Part shown: in pieces, positions 1 to 17,548 of the stretch | Position numbering within the stretch: the stretch's first letter is position 1 | How the letters are laid out: each line of letters starts with the position of its first letter | Source: Chrysomallon squamiferum | Lineage: Eukaryota > Mollusca > Gastropoda > Neomphalida > Peltospiridae | Reading direction: 5' to 3' | NCBI GenBank assembly: GCA_012295275.1 | Contig: CM022668.1 | Span: 13,163,022-13,220,521 of the forward strand | Length of the DNA stretch: 57,500 nucleotides | Notes under the pieces: model-generated | Seen by the model: only the letters and a program-made list of their open reading frames with translations | What the model was told of the DNA's origin: nothing | The model's database searches: none | Position numbers and translations under genes: made by a program

Positions 1-1571
1 AATAAACCAATATATTTGTTCATATAAAGATAGCACGCATTTTTAATACTGTTGAAATTTCAAGGTAGCTGACATAAAATGAACTTTCCTTTAAACTACG
101 AAAGCTGGACAAAACATTCTTATAGCAAGGATATAGATACGTCTATTCCAATTTCAAATATAGCACCAGAAAGCAAGACTTAGGTACTTTTCTTTTAATT
201 ATGTTTTTCCCTTTGGTTTCGTTCATTCTATTCTTCTTTTTTTTTTTTTTTTTTCTTTTCTTTTATATACATTTTTTTAAAGTTATATGTAAATACATAT
301 ATACACACAAACACATATATGAATAGTTTTCAGAATATCGTTAACATCTAGAATTAGGAACAAGGGAGATAATATTATTTTGGCGGGAACTAGCTGCGTC
401 GCGTTCCGGAAGTCAGCTGACGTATGAGTCTGACAGTCGTAAAATAACGTTTCGAGTTATATTTCCAAGCTGGTTCTTGGAAAATCTGAGAAAGTGTGAA
501 ATTATTATCAAATCATGCGACCAGAACAGCAAAATAAAACATGTCAGTTTGCAGTGAAAATGTTTGCGAAATAATTTTGAAGTTGTAGGCCTATATGGAA
601 ATATTAGAATTATCACTAGTAGTTGTTGTCGTAGTAGTAGTAGTAGTAGTAGATTGGTAGCAGCAGCAGTATTTTTTGTAGAAGTGGTAGTAGTAGTTGT
701 AGTAATAATATTAGGAACGGTAATAATGTAGCAGAAGTAGTAGTTGTAGCAGTGGTAGTAGATGTATTAATAGTAGTGGTAGAAATATTATTATTATTAT
801 TATTATTATTTTAGTAGCGGTAACAGTAGTAGTAGTAGTAGTAGTAATAGTAGTAGTAGTAGTAGTAGTAGTTGTTGTTATTGACGTTGTGGTAGTAGTA
901 ATAATAATAATTACTGTCGTAGTGACAGTCTTATGTCACCGAGATCGACGAATTGTGAATCACAGATAGAAGCGCATAATATATACGCAAACGCACGCAC
1001 GCGCACGCACACGCGCACACACACACACCCGCGCGTGCACACAAGGGACACCCCTACAACAAAACTTATCAATTATATATTCATAATTATCCTCAACGTG
1101 TCAAAGCACTTGAACGTTTCATCGAGTTAACGTCCTGATTTCAGGCCTTATCCAACTGACCAGAAATGGCGCGCACAAATTATTAATTACATAAACAGAA
1201 AGACCACTTCCTGGCGCGCGCCACATAATAATATCAAGCGCGAACAATCAGATTTGGTTAAACGCGGCCACCAACCTAACTTGGTTTGCTGGTGTCTGGT
1301 GGCAACGTACGAAACGCGATGGGGGAGATAACGGTTAATAAGAAATTAATTTTTTTTTTTTTTTTTATCTTTTCTGTGAGAAAATCGTTAAGGAAATTAA
1401 TGTAGCTGACATTTTGCGACACAGAGGTGAAACTGTCGAATGTGTGAAGAAGAAGAAGAAGGAAAAAAAAATAATAATAATTAAAAAAAAAGCTTGGGTA
1501 GGGTAAGTGAGTATGTGGGTGTGTGCGGACGTGTGGGAAGGTGGTGTTAGAATATTACATTATAAATCTGG

Positions 1572-1608
<37 letters not shown>

Positions 1609-1744
1609 TATATATTTATAGGAAATATGTTTAATTCCTGAAAATTTCTGAAAATATATATATCACTGAACCGAAAATAATGTCAGTCAGAGGACAATCT
1701 ATTTGCAGACTATGCACTGCCAGTTTCCTGATTGAATCAGAATT

Positions 1745-1783
<39 letters not shown>

Positions 1784-2636
1784 ATATATTTGGTAATAAG
1801 AATGAATAGTTACATTATTGTTATCGCCTTTTATTATTGGGAAATATTGCTGTTAAGAATCATTCACTTTGTGCCTGTCTTTAGGAACTATTTAAAATCA
1901 CAGAAAGTTAATGTTTTAGAGTAGTAGTAATAGTAGTAGTGGTAGTGGTAGTGGTAGTAGTAGTAGTTAGTAGTAGTAGTAGTAGTAGTGGTTGTGGTGG
2001 TGGTAGTAGTAGTAGTATCAGCAGCAGCAGTGTGATGACAACGACAATGATGATGATGACGATAATAATGGGTATGATGATCATAATGATTATTATTATT
2101 ATGATAAAGACAATGATACAGCTGATGATGGTGATGATGGTTATTATTGTCACTGAAAGACGATAATGATGACTATGATGATGATGATGATAATAATAAT
2201 AATAATTGTGATTGATTTCTACTAAAATTTATTTGACATTAAGGTCAGCCGTGACAAAATACATCAAAAGAAACTGCGAGAATTTTTGAAAATTGCTTTT
2301 ATACTTTTAATTTTTCAGCTCCTACGATATATATTTTTTTCTCTTTATTTTTTTTTTTTTTTTTTTTTTAAAATTATTACTTATTTGCAGATGGTGTGTT
2401 AATTTTTCTAGTAATTTGACAGCTCATTGAAGTTCTCTTCAGTTTATTATCCTCAACCCGTGGGCTTGAAAATATCCTAACTTCAATTCGTTAAAGCACA
2501 TTTTTTTTTTAAAATTCTAAAATATATTTTTAATTTTTTGGGTTTTTTTTAAATTATTTTTTTATGAATAATAGACAGATGGTGGAAAATAACCAAATAA
2601 ATCAATCAGAAAATAAATAAAATTAAAATAAAGAAA

Positions 2637-2677
<41 letters not shown>

Positions 2678-3629
2678 CGACTGCGTTGTTTCTTGTCAGT
2701 AAAAAACGTCTGATGGTACAAATAACTAAATGCATTTTCAATACTATCAGGAGATCATACTCGTAACCAATGTTTGCTAATAATAAAGTATTGAACACGA
2801 TATGCATAAAAGCAATACTATTTAACATGGCAATAATAACAGCAATATTAATAATAACAAAAATATACAACTACTCTACTACTACTACTACTACTACTAC
2901 TAATACTACTACTACTACTACTGCTATTACTACTACTGCTGCTGCTACTACTACAACAACAGCAACAACTACTACTACTAATAATAATAACAATACTTTG
3001 GTAATATTAAAACGAAATGTTATTTAATATAGAAATATTAGCAGTTATATTATTATTTAATACGGTGCATATTAACAAGTACAATTAATCAATACGTTAA
3101 TAATAATGTTAATAGAATATAATACTGTAATAATAAAAAGTAATAATATTATTTAATACGGTTATATCAAAAGTAATATTTTTAAAGACATTAACATTAA
3201 AAAGTAATTTAATTTAATATACTATTATTAATATTTCTATTATTTAATTAGGTAATATTAAAAATAATATTATTTTATATGACACTAATAATAATAAAAA
3301 AGGTGATATTATTTAGTAAAGTTAATATGCCATTTTATTCGACATGCTAATAAATATATTTATTAAAAGATAATACTGAAAACTGATATTAACTAACACA
3401 GTAATATTAAAAAAATGACATTGATTAAAACGGTAATATTAAACTGTAATATATTAATAATTTAAAAAAAGTAGCATCATATATACCACGACATATAGAA
3501 CACGTATACTTACAGAAGGAGATCAAAATCTGGGCTTACTCCAGAGTCAAATGATGATCAGCGAACGAAAGAGAAAAAAAATCTAACAAAAATCTGAAAA
3601 TTTCGCTTCTTTATCTTCCTTCTTTTGTT
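1..3629. repeat. Gene-free, microsatellite-rich left flank
   Basis: No coding region is supported. Contents include TAG/GTA trinucleotide tracts at about 621-915, a CG/CA alternating stretch at about 990-1035, a CpG spot with the palindrome GGCGCGCGCC at about 1213, and (ATA)n at about 1578-1607. Further tracts are (AT)n(TG)n at about 1746-1784, TGG/TAG/ATG tracts at 1920-2205, poly-T at about 2350-2370, (TAAG)n at about 2638-2675 and (ACT)n at about 2878-2990. From about 3000 to 3480 the sequence is a loose AATATTA-rich minisatellite-like field. Confidence 0.7.
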
Positions 3630-3781
3630 TCCTCCCGCGCACCGCTCAAAAACCACTTGCGATTATTGCTGTCAGGGCTTACACACGAAACACGTGGAAT
3701 AGCGTCAGTTCTGCTTTTTGTGTTGAACGGATGACAATTGTTATTGAATGCAAATAAAAATCTCTACCAATGAGACACGAG

Positions 3782-3812
<31 letters not shown>

Positions 3813-4350
3813 GCGCGCGCGCTCTCGCGCGAGCACGGGCCCCAGACGCTTTCCTGAGAGAATTTCAGTTCCCAACCGCCATGATCTCACTTATTGTGTA
3901 GAGCCGGCCGCCGCATTCTGTTTGTTCTCGCCATTTTAGCTTTTCATTAGAATTGTTTTCGCGCCTAGACGAGTATCGGGTTTGTTTGTTAAGCGTACCA
4001 CTTCACGAGAATCAGTTATGAAATATTCATGGCGCGGGGAGTCGAGGGGAAACAACGCGACCGCGATGAATTCAGCGCGAGAGAGCGATTATTATTATTT
4101 TTTTTTTTTTTTTTTTTTTGAATCAGAAGAGCTATCGAACGTAGGATGTTATTAATTTGAAAAACAGGTGTAATGGTTTTCGAGTGTGGTTACCAGCCGG
4201 TTGATTTCGCGTTGCGCATGCGCGCGATTTCTCAGCCAGTGTCCGTAGCTGCCAGACCGTTACGGAAAGAGTCTTTCAAGATGGCGGCGTGCCAGGACGA
4301 AAGTTTGGGCGACATGGTTTTTGAGTTAGCGTTGTTATTGAACAGGTCTG
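3630..4350. promoter_or_regulatory. CpG-rich promoter-like island with NRF1 and YY1 motifs
   Basis: This stretch is conspicuously rich in CpG (GCGCGCGCGC, CCGGCCGCCGC, GGCGCGGGGAG, TTGCGCATGCGCGCG) compared with the rest of the window. It contains a perfect NRF1-type site TGCGCATGCGCG at 4213-4224 and, 54 bp downstream, a canonical YY1/initiator element AAGATGGCGGC at 4278-4288. This is the usual design of a TATA-less housekeeping promoter. Candidate ATGs face both ways (3934 minus, 4281 plus). Which transcript it drives cannot be told from the window. Confidence 0.5.
3891..3934 (-). CDS. Weak candidate first coding exon, minus strand, in CpG island
   Basis: An ATG with a good context (AAAATGGCG) at 3934 opens a 14-codon reading frame (MARTNRMRRPALHN) that meets a consensus-like donor (AA|GTGAGA) at 3891/3890. 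It sits inside the CpG-rich island. No downstream exon on the minus strand was found between 1 and 3890, so any gene would have to splice off the left edge. I do not recognise the peptide; chance occurrence is quite possible. Confidence 0.2.
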
Positions 4351-4388
4351 TCGAGACAAAGGCTGCGAAAGGAGAGAAAGAACTTTTA
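4281..4388 (+). CDS. Candidate first coding exon, plus strand (MAACQDESLGDMVFELA...)
   Basis: The ATG at 4281 is embedded in a YY1-like motif, as is common at TSS-proximal start codons. It opens an amphipathic, non-repetitive reading frame of about 36 codons (MAACQDESLGDMVFELALL, then LNRSVETKAAKGEKELL). The sequence then collapses into poly-T. The only donors nearby are weak (AG|GTCTGT at about 4344), and no downstream coding exon was seen before MAIP1. I do not recognise the family. It may be a genuine first exon, the relic of one, or a fortuitous frame in a CpG-rich promoter. Confidence 0.25.
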
Positions 4389-9055
<4,667 letters not shown>

Positions 9056-9338
9056 AATACAACAAGGTTTACTTTGAAACCAAAATCAGCCCGTAACGCT
9101 TGTCCAGTTGGAACAAGCTTAGACTGAGATACGGGACTCCATCCCACAAGTCTTTTTCAACCGTCTAGTTTTGTCCAAGCCTGTATCAACGCTAATGGTG
9201 GGTCACAGACACCATATTGTATCTGTGAATTCACGTTTTGTACCACCCCCGTTTTGGGCTGTGGTATAGTGGCTAGCGTTAACACATAATGATTTTGAAT
9301 TTACATTTTCAATAAAGAACACAGACTTTTATTTTCTA

Positions 9339-9370
<32 letters not shown>

Positions 9371-10854
9371 GCTCTGTTCGTGATGCAGTTACTTTTTTTC
9401 CATCAGTATACGTCTGCATATAAATACCAACCCCACCAAAACGGGGAGGAAAAAAAACAAAAACAAAACAGACAAAAAAACATGGCGGCCATTTTTGACA
9501 AAATTCTCCAGCGGCCAATCATCGTTCTGATAAGAGTGAATAATTAACACATATCAGAAGTGATTATGTAAATGTGTAATAAGAATGCATGGGACACGCG
9601 TTTATCTCCTTCAACGGTGACAGATTTCATTTGATTTATTTCCCTTGATAACGCTCTTCGAAAACTGCTTTGTGAAACTAGAGCATTGAAATTTAAAGGG
9701 GCATTATCGGGGGGGGGGGAGGAAAAAAAAAAGAAAAAAAAAAGAAAAAGAAATTGCGATGTTTTATTTAAAAAGGTGAGAATATAATGTTTTGGGGTTT
9801 ATTGATTATAATAACTGGTTCTTTTATTATTATTACTTTTTTTTTTTTAAACATTCTTCTTAATGTTATCTTCAGTTAATTCTTTTTTTTTTTTTTTAAT
9901 TTAATAACATCAAAGATATCATCATTTATTTAATTCTGACGATGATGATGATTTTCATAACTGCCGTATTTATTTGAGCCAATGAATTTCACTCCATTTT
10001 TGAAAATTGGTTCGTAACTGATTTAGAGAAACGTATATGGAATATACATGTTTTGGTATTATTCTTTTTTTTATTATTATTTTCTTGATATATTATGCAC
10101 ACATACACACACTACAAAGTAAATAAATATATATAGAAACAAATAAATACATTTGAATAAGAATTATTTTATAAAACTAATCTATAAAAATAAAACACAA
10201 AACTGGAAAAACATTCAATTATTTATATACATTTTTATTAAAATCACTGATAATCATATTATCTATAAAGTATTTTTAATCCCAGTCACTTTATAAAATA
10301 TTTAAATTTATTTCTGGTGCATGGACCCATCTCTATGTATTCACACAAAATCTTAAATGTTTCCTACATCTTTTTAGTGAATTTAAATTTTGGTTATTTT
10401 TAAAAATAACAAGTCACACTTTTAAAAATACACATATTTTCATGCTAGCTCTGTTTTTTTCTATTTTGAATCACTTCTTAAAATGTAAAATTAATACAAC
10501 CAGTTATTTTTGAAACTGTTAATAAATTTATACTTAACAATGGTTTTTATAAAATCATTCTTTTTTAATTTAAAAAGAAAATATGTCTCAATATTTTTCT
10601 TTTTAATTTAAAAATAAATTAAAACATTACTTTTTATGTACTTTTGTTTTTCAAACCAAACGTTTTTTAATAAAATAAAAAAAAAAAAAATAAAATAAAA
10701 TAATAATAATAAAATATCTGTTTTATTCTTCTTTTTCTTATTTATTTATTTATTTATTTATTTTTATTTTTCCTTTATTTTATTTTTGTTTGTATTTTAC
10801 AGATCTCATCAACTTTCTGACATTTTTTTTATTATTTAAATTTTTTTCTTTTCT

Positions 10855-10898
<44 letters not shown>

Positions 10899-10996
10899 AA
10901 ATAAAATAATGTTTATTATATTAACAACTCCAAGTTCTGGTTTCTTTCTGTGACAGTTTTTTTTTGTGTTTTTTTGTTTGTTTTTTAAAACAAAGT
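9056..10996. other. Intergenic / MAIP1 3' flank
   Basis: A non-repetitive stretch at about 9056-9340 of unknown function is followed by (TA)n at 9346-9371 and increasingly AT-rich DNA with (TTTA)n at about 10738-10763 and poly-A at 10861-10896. The MAIP1 3' UTR should run leftward from 10996. Several TTTATT (AATAAA on the minus strand) hexamers are present but are not informative in this composition. Confidence 0.5.
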
Positions 10997-11109
10997 CTAT
11001 TGCTTGTAATCTTCCCATGGAGTGAAATGGTTTAGTTTGTTAATAACCCACTGATCTTCCACATCTTTAGTGTACTCCCTTACAAATCTGAAACCAAAAA
11101 TAAATAAAA

Positions 11110-11144
<35 letters not shown>

Positions 11145-11267
11145 ACAACAAAAATAAAATTTAAAAAAAAAAAAAAAAAAAAAATAATTAAATTATGAAG
11201 GTTAATAAATAATTAAAATATGATATTGTAATCATAATTGTAATGATATTGCAATGATAATAATAAC

Positions 11268-11320
<53 letters not shown>

Positions 11321-13674
11321 AATAACAACAGTAATGATGATCAGCATATTAAAAATGATAATGATAATATTAATGACACTATTGATAATAATCACAATGA
11401 CAAAAATAATAACAATAAAATATTAATCACAGTAGTATTAACAATGAAGATGATGTTAATATAATAATAGTAATAATATAATAATAATAATAAGAATAAT
11501 AAGAATATAAAAATAAAAATAAAAATTAATAATATAACAATTTTGACATCTCTTATCCTCCAATTAGTTGCAAGCAGTAGTAATAACTTTATTAAAATAA
11601 AGTTTAACAACAATAATCATATCAATTATCAAAATAACTAATATAATAAAAATCACTAATAACAATTAAAATACAGTTGCATTTATCAAAATAAATTAAC
11701 CAAAATTAGAAATTATTTTAATTACCAACAATCAATAATAACAATTTAACCATAGTTTAATACTTATAAGCTTTAGTATCTTACCAAATCTACTTTTAAT
11801 TACAAAGTTAACTTTATTTACTTGTATAAATATACACCTGATGTTTATAATAATAATTTAACCCCAATTAAAAATTTTAAAGAAAATCACAAATTTTTGT
11901 AAATAAAAATATACCTGTAAATTACCTTTTAATTATTAATTTACCTTTAATAACGATTTATCTCACCTGTAATTGCAAATGTACATCTGTTCGACATTGT
12001 CTCGGAAAATGTCCAGATATTTAGCCACCGGAGTCTGTATTACTTCATGGTAGTCATGGAAACCTTGAAGAGTAACTGTTATTTCGACAAATCTTTGATC
12101 TAAAAATAGTTGTTATTTTTTTTTTAAATTAAAATTTGCATTGATTTAAAAAAATGAATATTTATTCAAAAGTAAATTGAAATAAATACAGAATAAAATG
12201 TGTAACAGTGATGAAGGATGATAGAGATGATAAAGATGATGATGATAATGAAGAAGATAATGATAATGATGACTGTAATAGTAGATGGAAATGATAATAA
12301 AAGAAGAAGAGGAGAAGAAGAAGATATAAGAAAGACAGTAAATAGAAAACAAAATAAATATGTTTATTATTGCACATATACGTAAACACAAATACACACA
12401 CACAAACCTGGACACACAGACACATAATTCACAAACACTATATAAATAAATAAAATGTAATAAATATGCACACATCCTAAAAAAAAAAATGTCCTATGTT
12501 TGGAAATATATTTACATCCTCAAATTTACTTTTTTTCCTTTTTTAAAAAAAAAAATCTGTTACCACACTTGCATCATTCACACATAAAGTAATTTTGAAG
12601 AAAATCTGTTTACTTGTGTTTGAATCGAAGATCATTCCAATTTCATAGATGAACATGTAAAAAATGTCCTTCGGGTTCACGCACAAAAATCTTCTCTGTC
12701 TGATGTCAAGATTATCATAATTCTTTTGTACCTCTGCTAGAGCCTTTGAAGAAATAAAAGAATAATAAAAAGAGAATAATAAGATTGATTGACAAAGAAA
12801 GAAACAAAAAATATAAATATTTATTATTATTCTTTTCATACAAGTTAATATATTAATTTTACTTCTATTTAATATCTATTGGAGAAGTAAAAAAAAAAAG
12901 AAAAAAAAAAGATTTATAAATAAATAAAACAAAAACATTTACTGATTGTAGTTTGAAAGGAAAAAAATTATGTTATAAAGTTTTAATATAATAAACATGC
13001 ATTTAGACTGAAAAATGTATTAAAAATTTATTATATGATTAATGTAGCTGTATTTTATATTATAAAACAACATCACTAAATAAATAAATAAATAAAAATC
13101 ACAGTAATAATTTAAAGTGTGTCACAGATGATATTTAACAAGTGAAATTATCTTTGTGTACACTTTACTTGTCCCACTTTTAAAAAAGGTTATTGAGAAA
13201 TGATTCAATATTTATAGGTAAGAAACGAACTGCTAGAATTCATTAAATAAATAAATACATACATAAATAAATTTAATAAAAATTGTTATCCATTTCTATG
13301 CAGTGTCATTATAAACTTTTGCTACAAAAAAAGAGAAAAAAGTCTATATCTAAAATATAATAGATATATTGAATTTAAGTTGTTAATGTACAAATTAAAA
13401 CAGATATAAGAAAATGGTTTTTAATTATTATTTTGATTTCATGTTAAAAGAAATAATAATAGAGTTAAAAAAGAAATAATAGTAATACATATCCCAATTA
13501 AGTGATTCTGTATGTAATAACAATACTGTATATATTATATTAGATACATTTTTTTAGTTATACCTCATTTGTAACTAGCCCTTTCAATGACGAAAAATCT
13601 CCATTTGAAATACAAGCTGAAACATGAGATACAGCCTAAAAAATAAATAATAATAAATAAATAAATATTAATAA

Positions 13675-13705
<31 letters not shown>

Positions 13706-13915
13706 TTGAAACAAACAACATATTGTGTCACAATAGGGAAAAGCAAGAAGTTTGTTTTCATTTTAGACTGCTTTTATCTATTTGTATAATTTTGTGTTTT
13801 TATTCTTGTATGTTTGTAACTTGTTAGTCTGAGGAAAAAAAAACCGCAGTAATTCTATTCAAAAAGGATTTTATAACAAATGAAAATAAAATAATTAATA
13901 TTAATTTTAAATGAA

Positions 13916-13954
<39 letters not shown>

Positions 13955-14477
13955 ATTAGATGTAGTTATATACATATCTATGTACAAATTACCACAAAAA
14001 ACGTATTTGTCTAAACTGTATTATTACCCCCAGTGCACCATTTAGAAATGTATCCATGCTGAAACTCTGATCAAAGTATCCAGTAATCAGAATTGCGAAA
14101 AGTTTATTTTTGAACCACTTGATTGGATTGGGCCACCATATTCTTGGCATGTCCATCAGTTGAAGACGTGTTCTTGACGACCTACTTTCTTGGTCATTGT
14201 CATAACCGTCTGACGAATAAGGACGGAAAAACATAAGTCGTATATGTGATTTTTGTGAAAGTCCATTTTGTTGAAAGCCCAAATTTTGACAACTAACGTT
14301 CGAGGTCACAAGCAGACGCTTTTTGCAAGACGACTTGGCAATATGTTGCAGAAGGGCAATATTCGTTTTCTTTGACGGATTGATCACTTTAGCGAATCTG
14401 CTCGCTGCCTTTGTTACAGCTGGTCTAAAACTAAAATAAAGTAAAGAAGCTCTAGAAACTATTGATGAAAAAGCCAT
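10997..14477 (-). CDS. MAIP1: MAIP1: matrix m-AAA protease-interacting protein, mitochondrial (complete, 5 exons)
   Basis: Five exons on the minus strand: 14477-14028, 13635-13564, 12743-12614, 12099-11967 and 11087-10997 (stop TAG). All introns are GT-AG and all junction phases agree, giving 291 residues. The start is the ATG at 14477 (MAFSSIVSRA); an upstream in-frame TTG at 14498 is not a eukaryotic start. The first 85-90 residues are basic and serine-rich, as in a mitochondrial presequence, with FFRPYSS near its end. From residue 107 comes LMDMPRIWWPNPIKWF, the family's diagnostic block, then YFDQSFS, and in the last exons QRFVEITVTLQG and the C-terminal DQWVINKLNHFTPWEDYKQ. Known for the family (C2orf47/AFG3L2-interacting): a TIM44-like-fold matrix protein that binds the m-AAA protease AFG3L2 and protects newly imported EMRE so that the calcium uniporter assembles correctly. 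As I recall, the length equals that of the human protein. It is divergent from TYW5, with 824 bp between start codons. Confidence 0.93.
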
Positions 14478-15017
14478 TTTAAAAGGAAAATGGTGCAATT
14501 ACAAACGGGAGTTGTCTTCCCCAATGATTAATTTTAACTTCAACTAAAAGATTTCCATACTATTAGTAGGACAACATTTCAGCATTAAAAAATAGCAACG
14601 GGCATTGAAAAATATGCCTTATTTGTGATTTTTAAAAATAATACTCTTCGCAGAGTCATTTTTAAATGTATTAATATAAAATATCGGTTTTAGGTTTTGT
14701 AAAATTAAGCCATTAGATTATATATACATATTTAACATAATAGTTTAATATTTTTTTTTCAAGCAACATTATTTTCATCATCTGAAATACCAGCTGATTA
14801 CTATTGATTTTGTATTTTACTGAAATGCTATTGTTTATATTCTATGATGATGATATTATTTTATGATTATATCGCATGAGTTATATTATGATTTTATTGC
14901 TTATAAATGGTCTGATTAATTAATGCTTCCTTCTTTCTTTCTTTTTTAACTTGGGTTTTATTTACTTATTTAGTTAATGCAACCTAGGGAAAACAATCAA
15001 TACTAAATGAAACAAAT

Positions 15018-15049
<32 letters not shown>

Positions 15050-15067
15050 TAATAATAATAATAATAA

Positions 15068-15098
<31 letters not shown>

Positions 15099-15301
15099 AA
15101 GAAGAAGAAGAAGAAGAAGAAGAAAAGGACAACTAAATTAACAAAATAAAAATGAACAATCGATGCGTAAGCAGTTAATCATTGCTTGTTCAATAGAAAA
15201 TAGTCTACCGTAATACACTTTCACAGCGAGTGAGATTTTAATGTACGAAACAAATTAATTGTAATTTAAAATATGACTTTTTCGATCTTCATTTGAATAA
15301 T
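14478..15301. promoter_or_regulatory. Shared 5' region of the divergent MAIP1/TYW5 pair
   Basis: This 824-bp interval separates the MAIP1 start codon (minus) from the TYW5 start codon (plus), so both promoters and 5' UTRs must lie here unless there are unseen non-coding exons. It is AT-rich without a CpG island. It holds an (AAT)n tract at about 15018-15070 running directly into an (AGA)n tract at about 15069-15124. I see no TATA box I would defend. Bidirectional promoter use is an inference from the arrangement. Confidence 0.55.
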
Positions 15302-15826
15302 ATGGAAGATCATAATCAAAGTGCGCACCAAAGCCAAACTATTCAACTTCAAAAAATTGATGGCATAACAAGACAGGAATTTCTAGATAATATTTATCCG
15401 AAGGTATGTGTACCTGACATGTGGATCATGAATATGCTAAGAGTTATTTCCCCTTTATTTACTATAAATATTCTGATCACGTGCATTTAAATTTCAGCTG
15501 TTTTAGTAAAACCAAAGAAATGCGAACAGTTAATTTCTTAATTAAATATATAGTGTAATTGAACTCTGTTTATGTATTTATTTATTTATTTAGCGACAAC
15601 CTGTAATTCTCTCGGGGTTAGATATTGGCTCCTGTAAAGAAAAATGGAGGACGCCAGACTATCTTGCTGCAAAAGGTGGAACAGCAGACGTCAAAATCCA
15701 CGTCTCGGATTCCCCACAGCTAGACTTCATAAACAAGAATTTTGTTTACCGGTAACCATGGTAATAGTGTATTTGTGTTAGTAAAAATATTATTTTACTG
15801 CTACATAGAACAACAACAACAACAAC

Positions 15827-15877
<51 letters not shown>

Positions 15878-15879
15878 CA

Positions 15880-15920
<41 letters not shown>

Positions 15921-17320
15921 TAATTAATTACTATTATTCTATTTAAAAAAAAAATTCTGTTCAGGTTAATTAATTATTAAAGATAACAAATCAAATTAAG
16001 TATTTTCGAAATTAATTTAAATGGCAAGCTGGTATTTTGCAGATATCTGGTATTTATACAGAATAGAATGTGAATTTTTCTATAAATGGCAACTTGCATT
16101 TGTAATATTTTTTTGATGGTGTAGTGAAAAATATAGATCCTGCCAAATATTCAAAACACAGAGCTAATAACTGAATGTTTTAGCCTAGCAATTAATGTGT
16201 GTATGTGTGTGTGTGTGTGTGTCTGTGTGCATGTGTTTGTGTGTGTGTCTGAGTCTGTGTCTGTGTGCATGTGTTTGTGTGTGTGTGTGTGTGTGTTACT
16301 CTGTGTGCATATATGTCCATGTTTTTTTCCTCTAGATTATTGATTATTTTTGTGGATAAATTGTGGTTTAATATTTAGATTTATTTTCAAACAGGACTCT
16401 TCCTTTTGACAAATTTGTGAGAAGAGCAGCAAAACAGGATAAAGAATTTTTTCTTTGTGAAGTAAGCTTTGGAAATTTATTATATAATTTTTGTTGTTAA
16501 GCATTTTGTGGTGCTTATATATGTGTGTAGATATGTATATTTATAGTTGGTCATCTGGTTCAAAGGATATAGGGAAACAGAGGGAGAAATGAAAAAGAGA
16601 GAAAAAAAAATGGAATACAGAAAGGGTTTATAGGGAGAAAAAAGAGAAAAAAGAAAATTAATGGAATATGAAACAAAAGACAGAAGAATGAATGAGCAGA
16701 GATAATTTAGGATATTGGAAACAGAAAGAAAAGAAAACAGGAACTGGATGATTGAAAGAAAGATCTACAAAATTGGGAAGAGAAAGACAAAAATTTAGGA
16801 ATTTGGAGAAAGAAGACAGTAAAAGATGAAGAAAGCAACGATTAGGGAAGAGAGAGAAAGATTTAGGAAATTTGAGAAAAAGAAAAAAGGGATGAGTAGA
16901 GCAAAAATTTGGGAAGAGAGAGAAAGAAAGATTTAGGAAATTGGAAAGAAAGAAGAGAATAGAGGGATCAAGAAAGCAACAGTTAGAGAAGGGAAAGAAA
17001 GAGAGATTGAGGGAGTTGAAGAGGGGATTAAAAAAGAAAAACATTTGTTAGATTTGACAAAGTTTAGCAAGTGTGAATGTTTAATTCTTGTTGTGTTTTG
17101 TTTCAGAATGAATATTACTATTTACGAGCACTTGGAGATGACCCGAGGAAAGACATTGCTATGATTGATAAACAGTTTCCTCATCTGGCGGAGGACATAG
17201 TCTTTCCAGACTTGTTCGATGCCGACTCAGTCTTTTCAAGCGTTTTCAGAATTTCCAGTGCCACGGTGCAGTTATGGACTCATTATGATGTGAGTAGTAA
17301 GTAACATTAAATAACAAAAA

Positions 17321-17391
<71 letters not shown>

Positions 17392-17515
17392 ATAAATAAA
17401 AAAGTAAAAATAATAAATAAAAATTATAGGTAGAATAAAAATAATTTTTGGAGAAATAAAATACATTAACTGTAAAAAAGAAATATATTAAAATAATGAA
17501 GATAAAATAATGGTA

Positions 17516-17548
<33 letters not shown>

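Noticed and set aside
1908-2166. Overlapping long frames on both strands
   Set aside because: They translate a TAG/TGG/ATG trinucleotide tract into poly-Val/Ser/Thr; no gene.
9256-9290. TGGTATAGTGGCTAGCGTTAAC resembles a tRNA (Asp/Glu) A-box
   Set aside because: No matching B-box (GGTTCGANNCC) or cloverleaf partner downstream; at most a decayed tRNA-derived SINE fragment.
16658-17044. 128-codon Phe/Ser-rich minus-strand frame
   Set aside because: Antisense of a GAAAGA-rich intronic stretch of TYW5; low complexity, no family.
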